A DNA stretch of 33,958 nucleotides. It comes from CAYRXE01 sp964428205. GTDB lineage: Bacteria; Patescibacteriota; Gracilibacteria; Peribacterales; Peribacteraceae. Location of the stretch: positions 1-33,958 of the forward strand of contig CAYRXE010000006.1 of NCBI GenBank assembly GCA_964428205.1, written 5' to 3'. Shown here in pieces: positions 1 through 7,123 of the stretch (positions are counted from its first letter, which is position 1; every line of letters begins with the position of its first letter). The notes beneath the pieces were generated by a model that saw only the letters and a program-made list of their open reading frames with translations, was not told the origin of the DNA and did no database searches. The translations under genes were made by a program, and so were the position numbers.

Positions 1-1
1 T

Positions 2-109
2 ACTAAAGGTTGCGCGGTAGCACCATTTGTTGGTGATCTCATACAAAAATGGCTCGACGTGGTTCAGGCTGTTCGAACGTACAGAGTCCCTATTAGCCAA
101 CATGAGTAA
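2..109 (+). CDS. 3' remnant of an open frame crossing the left core repeat
   Basis: An open frame enters from the left edge and stops at TAA 107-109. It crosses the core AAAAATGGCTC at 45-55, which here encodes part of QKWL and is followed by DVVQAVRTYRVPISQHE. The serine recombinase at 13665-15296 reads the same core in the same phase (KKWL) before running into the tRNA. I infer that codons after the core are the displaced native C-terminus of that recombinase, and that bases 1-44 are chromosome outside the element. It could instead be the ordinary tail of an unrelated gene, or non-coding; 35 codons cannot decide this. Confidence 0.35.
   Translation, partial: TKGCAVAPFVGDLIQKWLDVVQAVRTYRVPISQHE
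45..55 (+). other. Putative left attachment core (AAAAATGGCTC)
   Basis: This 11-mer repeats, in the same orientation, at 10469-10479 and 15250-15260. The rightmost copy is the 3' end of tRNA-Asn (GAG + CCA + T-run on the minus strand) beside a serine recombinase. This copy lies just outside the last copper gene, where the far end of an integrated element would be expected. Assignment as an att site is inference. Confidence 0.55.
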
Positions 110-116
110 AGTCCTC

Positions 117-1034
117 TTATTGAACCTTACAGAAACGCTGTAACGTCTCGCTAGAATACACAGGCTGAATAGTCGTATGCTGAATATTGAATTGGTTCTG
201 ACAGATGTTCTCGATCGAGCTGATGATTCTCTCGCAATCACAAGCCTCATCAATCGTCACCGTGACGTTGCACGTTAAGTGATGCTCCGTTGGATCCTGA
301 CTCCAGACGTGAATATCCCCAACAGAAGAAACACCTTTCACTGTTTTTACTGCCTTTTCAAAAGACTCGTAATCGAATCCTTCGGGCGCAGACTGAAGAA
401 AGTACCCCATTCCTTCCTTGAAGATGCCCCATCCCGTTTTCACCATGAATCCTGCAATGAGCAGCGCTGCTGCTACGTCGAAATAGATGACGGGATAGAA
501 GTACGATGCAATGGCACTCGCAACTACTGCCGCAGATCCTACTGCGTCATATGCCATGCAGGAGAACGTGCCTTTGGCATTCAGGCTGCAGCATGCATCT
601 TTCCTCAGTCCCAGCGCGGAAGTGAGGTTAACAATGAAGGCGATGGAGCCGACCACGATAACGGGTAGCGTGGCAATTTCTTGTGGTTCAAAGAGAAGCC
701 GTATCGCTTGCAGGAACGCAAGTAGAGCGGTTACTAGAAGCAAGCATCCCTTCACAAACCCCGCAAAAACGTCCATGCGCTTGTAACCGAAGGTGCGTTT
801 CTCGTCTGGTGCCTGACGGGTTTTGCGTTCGCTGTAAATACTAAGACAGAGCGCAACAACGTCATCGACGTTCATCAGACCGTCTGCAAGGATCGCACTG
901 CTTCCTGTGATGACACTCGTAATCAATTCTCCGATAGCAAGGCCACCATTCAGAATCAGCGCGGTGATGAATCGTTTTTCCAACTTTGAAGACGATGCGG
1001 CATTGCAACCGTCGGTGCAGGCAGGAGTAGGCAT
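117..1034 (-). CDS. Cation diffusion facilitator (CDF) family metal efflux transporter, atypical metal site
   Basis: The protein is a cytoplasmic-membrane CDF exporter: about six membrane segments, then a C-terminal cytoplasmic domain (from about residue 225, including GDIHVWS). The ATG at 1034 is preferred over an in-frame GTG at 1043 (305 versus 308 residues). Numbering from the GTG, TM2 reads GSSAILADGLMNVDD: aligned to HxxxD transporters, the His position is Met57 and the Asp is Asp61. TM5 reads CMAYDAVGS, with Cys162 in place of the second His and Asp166 retained. The N-terminus carries Cys9 and Cys13, and Cys151-Cys152 precede TM5. Zn transporters use His/Asp, so soft ligands here, in a copper operon, suggest a thiophilic metal such as Cu(I) or another soft ion. 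That is inference; some CDF subfamilies also lack these His residues. It is the last gene of the minus-strand copper cluster. Confidence 0.85.
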   Translation of the reverse strand: MPTPACTDGCNAASSSKLEKRFITALILNGGLAIGELITSVITGSSAILADGLMNVDDVVALCLSIYSERKTRQAPDEKRTFGYKRMDVFAGFVKGCLLLVTALLAFLQAIRLLFEPQEIATLPVIVVGSIAFIVNLTSALGLRKDACCSLNAKGTFSCMAYDAVGSAAVVASAIASYFYPVIYFDVAAALLIAGFMVKTGWGIFKEGMGYFLQSAPEGFDYESFEKAVKTVKGVSSVGDIHVWSQDPTEHHLTCNVTVTIDEACDCERIISSIENICQNQFNIQHTTIQPVYSSETLQRFCKVQ

Positions 1035-1128
1035 AGAAAGCACAGGTACGAGGATAATCTAGAAAAATGGAGAGCTATAAGAGTTTATTCTTAGAGATTC
1101 GAATCAGAGTAGAGTATATAAGATAAGA

Positions 1129-1413
1129 TCATGGAAACCATCTTTGACAGTGATGAAGGCAATGGACGAGCATGAAGCCAATGAGCATCCCGCCGATATA
1201 GCTCACGACCAAGCCGCAAACAAACGTAGCGAGATTGAGGCCAATGAATCCAGCATCGAGTAGCAGGATACGGAATGTAGTCATGTGTTGCGCCTGCAAT
1301 GCGGGATCAGTAATAAAGAATCCCCAGACGAAACAAACAACAAACAGGACCACGGAGACCATGCCGATAGCCGGACCCCAGTGGGCATATCGGTAAGACA
1401 TAGAATTGGACAT
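1129..1413 (-). CDS. Small two-to-three-TM membrane protein of the copper cluster (DUF5676-like)
   Basis: This 94-residue protein has hydrophobic segments at about 14-34 and 47-84. A Gly-rich second helix (YIGGMLIGFML) resembles the small DUF5676-type membrane proteins often found beside copper genes; that resemblance is from memory and weak. The tail contains HCLHHC, a possible metal-binding cluster at the end of the last helix. It lies 24 bases downstream of the DUF2933 gene and about 95 bases upstream of the CDF gene on the same strand, so it is probably co-transcribed. The leader upstream of the ATG is pyrimidine-rich with no Shine-Dalgarno sequence. The function is unknown. Confidence 0.7.
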   Translation of the reverse strand: MSNSMSYRYAHWGPAIGMVSVVLFVVCFVWGFFITDPALQAQHMTTFRILLLDAGFIGLNLATFVCGLVVSYIGGMLIGFMLVHCLHHCQRWFP

Positions 1414-1437
1414 AAAAGAAATAGGAAAGAAATAGAG

Positions 1438-1632
1438 CTATTCTTCTTTGTGTTTGTGAGGATGGTCATGCTTGTTGTGACCATGACCATGAAAGAGATG
1501 CATGAGCGGACAGGCGAGAATGAAGATGAATGGCGCGTAGGTGAGAACGTGCTGCCAATGCCAGATGAGTGCGCCGATCATAACAATGGCAAAGATGTAG
1601 TAGAGCCAGTAAGGAATACAAAAGTGCTTCAT
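1438..1632 (-). CDS. DUF2933-type small membrane protein with His-rich tail
   Basis: This 64-residue protein has two hydrophobic segments (about 8-26 and 31-45) and the motif ACPLMHLFHGHGH, which matches the CPLMHLF signature of DUF2933 proteins found in copper and mercury resistance loci. The last 17 residues are rich in His (HGHGHNKHDHPHKHKEE), consistent with weak metal binding or buffering at the membrane. The start overlaps the end of the DUF302 gene by 4 bases, indicating translational coupling. The biochemical role of the family is unknown. Confidence 0.8.
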   Translation of the reverse strand: MKHFCIPYWLYYIFAIVMIGALIWHWQHVLTYAPFIFILACPLMHLFHGHGHNKHDHPHKHKEE

Positions 1633-2063
1633 GGGTGAGAATGGGAATGATGTGGATGCAAATGGCAGATATCGTCAAAAACATTCTCCAAGGCTTCTTC
1701 GGCTTTGCATGCACTCTCCTGCACATGGAGTCCTTTGAAGGGCTTGAGTGCGACGGACGGCAGCATTGCCGAGACAGTTGTTATGCCTTTGTCCTTTTCA
1801 TGCAGGACGACGTTGCAGGGCAGTGCGAGAGCGGCATCCGGATTCTCATTCAATGCATCGTATGCAAACTGTGGATTGCACGCGCCAAGTATCTTGTGTG
1901 GCGGGTGCGACACGTTGAGCTTCCTCTTCAATGTCGCTTGGACGTCGATTTCCGTGATAATGCCGAAGTTTTCCTTGGCAAGCGCGTCTCGCACATGTTT
2001 TTCCATCTCCTCGAGAGGAAATGGGAAGGTTGCAGTGAAGCTGTACTCAGTTGTTGGCGGCAT
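1629..2063 (-). CDS. DUF302 domain protein
   Basis: The 144-residue soluble protein shows the DUF302 signature: FGIITEIDVQATLKRKL (about residues 33-49), ILGACNPQFAYDAL (58-71) and LPCNVVLHE (81-89), followed by VSAML. No signal peptide is visible, so it is probably cytoplasmic. The C-terminus ends in a His-rich tail (CHLHPHHSHSHP), echoing the His tails of neighbouring proteins and suggesting metal binding. DUF302 proteins often occur near metal-resistance and thiol-redox genes, but their activity is not established. It overlaps the downstream DUF2933 gene by 4 bases and lies 18 bases after the oxidase stop. The leader is pyrimidine-rich with no Shine-Dalgarno sequence. Confidence 0.85.
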   Translation of the reverse strand: MPPTTEYSFTATFPFPLEEMEKHVRDALAKENFGIITEIDVQATLKRKLNVSHPPHKILGACNPQFAYDALNENPDAALALPCNVVLHEKDKGITTVSAMLPSVALKPFKGLHVQESACKAEEALENVFDDICHLHPHHSHSHP

Positions 2064-2081
2064 ATAAAAAAGGGGGAAGAA

Positions 2082-3686
2082 TTACTGAACTTTTAACAGG
2101 CCCATCATTCCGTTACTCAGATGCTCCGCGATATGGCAATGGAACATCCAATCGCCGGGATTGCTCATATCGAACAGCAGGTCAGCGGTGGATCCTGCGG
2201 GGATTTGCACCGTGTCCTTCCAGACAAGGTTACCGTTTTGCTTGCCGTCCATCGAAAGCACCAGAAACCGTTGGCCGTGAAAATGCATGGGGTGCTGCAT
2301 GGGATGAGCGGACTTTTTGTCATTGATGATCCGCACTTTCACAACATCGGCGGTCTTAAACTGCCATTGGATGTTCATATTCTTCTCCCCGGTGCCTTCA
2401 TCAACCATATTCCAGTCCATCATTTTGGCTGGCATCTGCGCGTTCATCATATTGTCATCCTCCCATTCGATGCCTTCTTCAGGCGTACTGCCCATCATGT
2501 TTCCATGTTGCATGCCGTTGCCTTGCCCCATCATGCCCATCGAAATCGTGAGGCGCAGAGTTTTATCCACAGGCTTATCAAAGTATGGACGGAATGCATC
2601 GATATCCGTCGTTACATCGGCATTCGTACGCAGTTCCTCGAAGGCTGATGCAAGGTCTGGGCTTGCGGATTCATTTGTCACGGTAAAGGCACCAAGATCC
2701 TCCCTGCGAACGGGACTTTCGTGACGAAGTGCATAGATGCCGGGTTCCTCAAAATAGACATCCACGATGCTGCGCTCTGCGGGACCAAGTGTGATTGTTT
2801 CAATAAACGATTCCTTCTCGTACCGTCCCACATCCGCGCCGACGAGCTTCATGCGTGCTCCGGGAATGCCGATGCGGAATGGGCGGGCATTGGCGACGTT
2901 CGTGAAGTAAAACCTCACGACCGATCCCGCTTTGAACGTGCGTTCGTACGACGTGTCCCCATTGACGAGGAATGTGTTGCCAAACCTGCCCATCAATCCG
3001 AAATTGGCGTTCTTGATGCCGTAGGGAACGGCGTTTCCTCTTCCATCCAGAAGAAGATCATCGAGCACGACTACTTCTGATGCGTTCACGGGCGCGTACG
3101 CATCGTCTTTTTCCGGAAGAATGAGAAGATTGCCGTACAGACCCATGTCCTGTTCGATATCCTCGCGGACGTGCGGGTGGTACCAATAGATACCTTCGTC
3201 GGGGAAGATCACCGTGTAGCGGAACGTGCCGTCCGGTTCGATGGCTTTTTGCGTCACGTCGGGCACGCCGTCGTTGCCGTTCTCTAAACGGATGCCGTGC
3301 CAGTGAATAGTTGTCGGGAGGTCGATGTCGTTTCGCACGTTGACGGTGATCGTCGTTCCCTGTTTCGCCCGTATCATCGGGCCGGGAATCTGGCCGTTGT
3401 AGCCGTACATCGGCAGGCTCTTGCCGTTGATTGTCTTTTTGACGAGTGTGGGATTAAGTGAAACGACTTGCCCCTCTGCCACTTCCAATACTTCCGATGG
3501 CTTGGCCTCAGGCAGGGATTGCAGGTCCACGCCTTCCCCTGGCAGGAATCCTGATTGCTGCGCATTCCGCCCCATCATCCCGCGTCCCATGTTGGAATGA
3601 TTCATTCCCATGCCTGAGGGCGATACGGTCGAACATCCTGCTAGGAATAGGAGAGCGCCGATAATAAATGGGGTGGAGTATTTCAT
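2082..3686 (-). CDS. Multicopper oxidase lipoprotein (CueO/CopA-like)
   Basis: The start at 3686 gives 534 residues and a clean lipoprotein signal: MKYSTPFII, hydrophobic core, then lipobox LAGC with Cys18. An earlier in-frame start at 3794 would bury this signal and overlap copA. The four copper-binding clusters are present: HWHG (128-131), YHPH (169-172), HPMHFHG near the C-terminus and HCHIAEH (516-522), followed by Met527 as likely axial type-1 ligand. Met-rich stretches flank the core (MGMNHSNMGRGMMGR near the N-terminus; MGMMGQGNGMQHGNMMG and MMNAQMPAKMM later), as in periplasmic cuprous oxidases. The likely role is oxidation of toxic Cu(I) exported by CopA, outside the cytoplasmic membrane. 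It lies 13 bases downstream of copA on the same strand. Confidence 0.93.
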   Translation of the reverse strand: MKYSTPFIIGALLFLAGCSTVSPSGMGMNHSNMGRGMMGRNAQQSGFLPGEGVDLQSLPEAKPSEVLEVAEGQVVSLNPTLVKKTINGKSLPMYGYNGQIPGPMIRAKQGTTITVNVRNDIDLPTTIHWHGIRLENGNDGVPDVTQKAIEPDGTFRYTVIFPDEGIYWYHPHVREDIEQDMGLYGNLLILPEKDDAYAPVNASEVVVLDDLLLDGRGNAVPYGIKNANFGLMGRFGNTFLVNGDTSYERTFKAGSVVRFYFTNVANARPFRIGIPGARMKLVGADVGRYEKESFIETITLGPAERSIVDVYFEEPGIYALRHESPVRREDLGAFTVTNESASPDLASAFEELRTNADVTTDIDAFRPYFDKPVDKTLRLTISMGMMGQGNGMQHGNMMGSTPEEGIEWEDDNMMNAQMPAKMMDWNMVDEGTGEKNMNIQWQFKTADVVKVRIINDKKSAHPMQHPMHFHGQRFLVLSMDGKQNGNLVWKDTVQIPAGSTADLLFDMSNPGDWMFHCHIAEHLSNGMMGLLKVQ

Positions 3687-3699
3687 GAACAGTGAAAAG

Positions 3700-6561
3700 T
3701 TATGGAGCAACACAGGGGACAGTCGGATCGGAGACGCAGTTCTCGGCGGGAGGCTCCCCTCGCCACGGGCATGTCTTGGAATAGAGACAAGCATCGGCGG
3801 TCATCTCTTTGAATTCGCGTCGCACCTCATCTTCGTCGGCTCCGAAGGTGAGCAGAATCTGATCGAGATCATTGAAAGCAAACTGGGGGTTCCATGGCTT
3901 CTCCTCGGCATTCACAAACATACGCCAGCGTTTGTCGCCCTCCGAACAGTACTGCTTTCCCGCATCGGTCGTTAGACATGCTTCATCCATCGTGAAGCCA
4001 AGCGATGCGAAAAATTCCCCGACTGTGAGCCCCGGCTTGTGGCGGTGGATCACGTAACCGATGCCATCATGGAGATGGAGGAACGGATCTCGGCGCGTAT
4101 GCTCCGGATCGCTTTCATCGGTCGTGCCGGACATGTATGCGGGATCGGAGAAGTTGAATTTCTTGCCTTCGATAAAGACGGCGAAATCTGCGTGCGTATG
4201 GTTCGGATCAGGATTTACAGCTGGACTCGCGGAACTAAGCTTTGCAAAACCAAGGAAAAGCGCAGTGAAACCAATGGCCATAAACACAGGTGCAAGATCG
4301 GAAAGCCAGTTCTTTTTGAGCGGATGGAATCCTTTGAGAAGTAATGAGTTTGTCACGACGGCAACGGAACTGAATGCCATCGCAAAGCCTGCAAGTTCGG
4401 GACGCAGGACAAAGCCGAATTCTATGAAGGCGCGTGCAGCGATAGGAATGCCGATCACATTGAAGAATAGAGCAAAGAACATATTTTGTTTGATCTTGCT
4501 CACGGTTGCACGACTGAGTCTGATTGCCGTTACCACATCACGCAGATCGTTCTTCACAAGAACAATGCCTCCCGTTTCCATCGCAATATCAGTGCCGCTT
4601 CCCATGGCAATGCCAAGGTCTGCCTGCGCGAGTGCGGGGCTGTCGTTGATACCATCGCCCACCATCACCACTTTCATTCCTTGATCTTGCAGTTTCTTCA
4701 CTTCGCTCGCTTTCTGCTCAGGGAGAACTTCTGCAAGCACGTTCGTGATGCCAATAGTCGCGGCAATCGCTCTTGCTGTGCGACTGTTGTCACCCGTAAT
4801 CATGTAGACCTCAATGCCCATCTGTCGCAGTCGGTTCACAGCTTCTTTTGAGGTTTCCTTCAAAGTGTCGGCTACGGCAATGATGCCTATCACCTTGCTC
4901 GTATCTGCAAGCAGCATGGCTGTTTTCCCCGATTCTTCGAGTTTTTGCAAAGCGGCCTCATGGTCTTTCATATCGATGCTTTGCCTTTCCATGAGTTTTC
5001 GATTACCGAGGAAGTACAATTCCCCGTTAACTGATCCTTCGACTCCATGGCCGGGAATTGCCTTGAACCCTTCGCTTCGGCTCAGGGCAAGTCCTTTAGC
5101 TTTGGCATGATTGACGATACTTTCAGCAAGAGGATGCTCGGAACCCTGCTCAAGACTGGCTGCGATTTGCAAAACCTTTTCGTCAGAGCCCTGAAACGAG
5201 AGGATATCGGTGACTTCCGGCTTCCCTTTGGTGAGCGTTCCCGTCTTGTCAAAGACGATGGCAGAAATCTTATTCGCCGCTTCCAACGGTTCTCCGCCAC
5301 GGATGAGAATGCCGTTCTCCGCGCCCTTGCCTGTTGCAACCATGATGGCCGTCGGAGTCGCAAGCCCAAGAGCACAAGGGCAGGCAATCACGAGCACCGA
5401 GACGGCGGAAAGGAGTGCGAAGGTAAAGCCTGCCCCAAGGAACATCCAAACGGCCAAGGTGAGGATTGCAACCCCGATAACCGCAGGGACGAACCACGAG
5501 GAAACCCAATCGGCAAAATCCTGAATCGGCGCTTTGGAACCTTGTGCATCCTCGACGAATTTGATGATTTGCGCGAGCGCAGTTTCACTACCCACTTTTT
5601 CCGCTTTGAATTCGATGCTGCCATTGCCGTTCATCGTCGCTCCGAAGACGCGGTCTCCGTCCTTTTTCTCGACGGGGATGCTTTCGCCGGTGAGCATGGA
5701 TTCATCCACAGAGGTAAGTCCTTTGGTCACTATTCCATCAACGGGAATCTTCTCCCCGGGGCGGACAATCACAATATCGCCCACTTGTACCTCCTCCATG
5801 GGGATATCGACTGCCTGTCCGTTGCGCAGCACCCGTGCAGTCTTCGCTTGCAGCCCCATCAGTTTCTGAATTGCTTCCGACGTCGCACCCTTCGCTCGTG
5901 ATTCCAACCACTTCCCTAAGAGAACGAACGTAATGAGCAATGCCGCAACCTCAAAGTAGAGATCGTGCATCTCGCCAATGACCGTTCCTTCGGTAAGGAA
6001 ATGTGTGATGAAATTGTAAAGACTATAGAGATATGCAGTAGTCGTACCGATGGTGATGAGACTATCCATGTTGAATGTCCCCATCCTCAAGCTTGACCAG
6101 AAACCTTTATAAAAGCCTGCACCAAGCAAAAATTGCACAGGAGTTGCAAGAATCAACGAAAGGATGCCCGCATACCCTTCGACTCCGCTCAGGACAGGCG
6201 GCAACAGCCATGGAACGAAAGAAAACAGCATGAAGTACAGCATCGGCAGACTCAGGAAGAGTCCCGTGAAGAACTTATAACGGTAGACGGCAATCTCAGC
6301 TTCACGCCTCTGCCGATCCATCTCTACTCCGTGATGACCGTGTTCATGCCGCATCTCAGCGCCGTACCCTGCGGACTTGACGGCGGCAATGAGACCTTCT
6401 TCGTTGATTTTGGCGGGATCATAACGTACTCGTGCCTTGTTGGCGGCGTAGTTCACGTTCGCTTCTTCAACACCCGGAGTCTTCTTGAGCTTGCGGGTAA
6501 TGAGAGCGCTGCAACTGGCGCAGTGCATGCCGGTGATGACGAGATCGCATTGGGTATTCAT
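3700..6561 (-). CDS. copA: Copper-translocating P-type ATPase with C-terminal extracytoplasmic Cys/His domain
   Basis: The 953-residue protein contains an N-terminal HMA domain (GMHCASC, 11-17), eight core membrane helices, TGES (291-294), the CPC ion motif (394-396), DKTGT with phosphorylated Asp438, the SEHPLAE His476 and GDGIND (635-640). These define a P1B Cu(I) exporter. TM7 has Phe700-Asn701 where Cu(I) pumps usually have Tyr-Asn; TM8 keeps Met728 and Ser732. After the normal family end (about residue 745) come a ninth helix (about 754-771) and roughly 180 extra residues. This extension is probably extracytoplasmic and contains HTHADFAVFI (788-797), FLHLHDG, HRHKPG and Cys862, 872, 925, 931, 942 and 950. 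The start overlaps the copZ stop by 4 bases. Two short dispersed repeats lie inside the gene. Confidence 0.95.
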   Translation of the reverse strand: MNTQCDLVITGMHCASCSALITRKLKKTPGVEEANVNYAANKARVRYDPAKINEEGLIAAVKSAGYGAEMRHEHGHHGVEMDRQRREAEIAVYRYKFFTGLFLSLPMLYFMLFSFVPWLLPPVLSGVEGYAGILSLILATPVQFLLGAGFYKGFWSSLRMGTFNMDSLITIGTTTAYLYSLYNFITHFLTEGTVIGEMHDLYFEVAALLITFVLLGKWLESRAKGATSEAIQKLMGLQAKTARVLRNGQAVDIPMEEVQVGDIVIVRPGEKIPVDGIVTKGLTSVDESMLTGESIPVEKKDGDRVFGATMNGNGSIEFKAEKVGSETALAQIIKFVEDAQGSKAPIQDFADWVSSWFVPAVIGVAILTLAVWMFLGAGFTFALLSAVSVLVIACPCALGLATPTAIMVATGKGAENGILIRGGEPLEAANKISAIVFDKTGTLTKGKPEVTDILSFQGSDEKVLQIAASLEQGSEHPLAESIVNHAKAKGLALSRSEGFKAIPGHGVEGSVNGELYFLGNRKLMERQSIDMKDHEAALQKLEESGKTAMLLADTSKVIGIIAVADTLKETSKEAVNRLRQMGIEVYMITGDNSRTARAIAATIGITNVLAEVLPEQKASEVKKLQDQGMKVVMVGDGINDSPALAQADLGIAMGSGTDIAMETGGIVLVKNDLRDVVTAIRLSRATVSKIKQNMFFALFFNVIGIPIAARAFIEFGFVLRPELAGFAMAFSSVAVVTNSLLLKGFHPLKKNWLSDLAPVFMAIGFTALFLGFAKLSSASPAVNPDPNHTHADFAVFIEGKKFNFSDPAYMSGTTDESDPEHTRRDPFLHLHDGIGYVIHRHKPGLTVGEFFASLGFTMDEACLTTDAGKQYCSEGDKRWRMFVNAEEKPWNPQFAFNDLDQILLTFGADEDEVRREFKEMTADACLYSKTCPWRGEPPAENCVSDPTVPCVAP
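5068..5094 (+). repeat. Dispersed short repeat inside copA, copy 1
   Basis: CCCTTCGCTTCGGCTCAGG plus GCAAG matches the copy at 6175-6201 at about 19 of the first 24 positions. On the coding strand it encodes LALSRSEG. It fits the length of the CopA family in this region, so it replaced sequence rather than lengthening the protein, or arose in place. Confidence 0.5.
6175..6201 (+). repeat. Dispersed short repeat inside copA, copy 2
   Basis: CCCTTCGACTCCGCTCAGG plus ACAGG is the second copy. On the coding strand it encodes PVLSGVEG in the TM1-TM2 loop. The LSxVEG-type peptide is characteristic of a short repeat that I recall from many bacterial genomes; a search is needed to confirm this. Confidence 0.5.
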
Positions 6562-6773
6562 GAAGTGGGGTGAATTTTGTACTTTGGATCAAGCGACTCG
6601 ATTTCCTCCGTCCATTTCCGTATATCCAAACTCTCGTCATGGTCGATGGTCACTTTTTTCGTATCAATATCAACCTCCACGCTTTTGATTGCAGAAAATT
6701 CGCTGCTTACATCTTTAATGAGTGCCGCGCAGGACGCACAATGGATGCCGGGGATGGAAACGGTTGTTTTCAT
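6558..6773 (-). CDS. copZ: Copper chaperone, HMA domain (CopZ-like)
   Basis: This 71-residue stand-alone heavy-metal-associated domain has the Cu(I) motif GIHCASC (Cys12 and Cys15) in the first loop. The beta-alpha-beta pattern continues through VEVDIDTKKVTIDHD. It has no signal peptide, so it is cytoplasmic and likely passes Cu(I) to the HMA domain of CopA and possibly to CsoR. It lies between csoR (20 bases upstream) and copA (4-base overlap), the classic csoR-copZ-copA order. Confidence 0.92.
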   Translation of the reverse strand: MKTTVSIPGIHCASCAALIKDVSSEFSAIKSVEVDIDTKKVTIDHDESLDIRKWTEEIESLDPKYKIHPTS

Positions 6774-6793
6774 ATGGTGATAGAGGAAAAGAA

Positions 6794-7063
6794 TCAGCGA
6801 CGTGAGAGCCCAACGACATGGAGCACTTCATTAATGAATGCTTCTTTGGCAGATGGGGAAGCCAGTTTCTTCGCGGCACAGGTGTGCAAATGGCTTTCAA
6901 GAACAGCGGACTGGATGTGCTTCAAATGTCCCTGCATCGCAAGTGCGAGTTCGAGGATCTCCGTACAGTAAGCATCTTCCTCCACCTGCTTTCGCAGTTT
7001 CACGGTTAGACCTTCGAGCCGCTTCACGGCATCCAGTGTTTTCTTCTTGGCATCATCTCTCAT
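6794..7063 (-). CDS. csoR: CsoR-family Cu(I)-sensing transcriptional repressor
   Basis: This 89-residue all-helical protein carries the Cu(I)-site fingerprint Cys33, His58 and Cys62. The spacings (25 and 4) match the Cys-His-Cys triad of Mycobacterium CsoR (36, 61, 65). Together with CopZ, CopA and a multicopper oxidase downstream, this supports copper rather than formaldehyde (FrmR) or persulfide (CstR) sensing. The family binds GC-rich palindromes and is released by Cu(I). A matching palindrome at 7080-7104 overlaps the promoter -10 box, indicating autorepression of the whole csoR-copZ-copA-oxidase operon. The leader has no Shine-Dalgarno sequence. Confidence 0.93.
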   Translation of the reverse strand: MRDDAKKKTLDAVKRLEGLTVKLRKQVEEDAYCTEILELALAMQGHLKHIQSAVLESHLHTCAAKKLASPSAKEAFINEVLHVVGLSRR

Positions 7064-7079
7064 AATTGGAGGGGTAGGG

Positions 7080-7104
7080 GGTAGGGGTAGTATATCCCCC
7101 TACC
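7080..7104 (-). promoter_or_regulatory. Predicted CsoR operator palindrome
   Basis: GGTAGGGG (7080-7087) and CCCCTACC (7097-7104) form a perfect 8-bp inverted repeat with a 9-base spacer. The G-tract/AT-rich-centre/C-tract layout resembles known CsoR operators. It sits 17 bases upstream of the csoR ATG and encloses the -10 box, so binding would block RNA polymerase. Confidence 0.75.
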
Positions 7105-7116
7105 GCTCACAAACAA
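7089..7116 (-). promoter_or_regulatory. Predicted promoter of the csoR-copZ-copA operon
   Basis: Read on the minus strand, a TTGTTT -35-like hexamer at about 7116-7111 is followed after 16 bases by TATACT (7094-7089). The -10 box lies exactly in the spacer of the CsoR palindrome. Confidence 0.6.
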
Positions 7117-7123
7117 GAGCTGA

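Noticed and set aside
2082..3794. A longer oxidase reading frame starting at 3794.
   Set aside because: It would overlap copA by about 95 bases and hide a clear lipoprotein signal beginning at 3686.
7064..7104. The repeated GGGGTAGGGG strings as a possible quadruplex or CRISPR-like repeat.
   Set aside because: Repeats are only a few bases and are better explained as part of the CsoR operator; no CRISPR array or cas gene is seen in the window.
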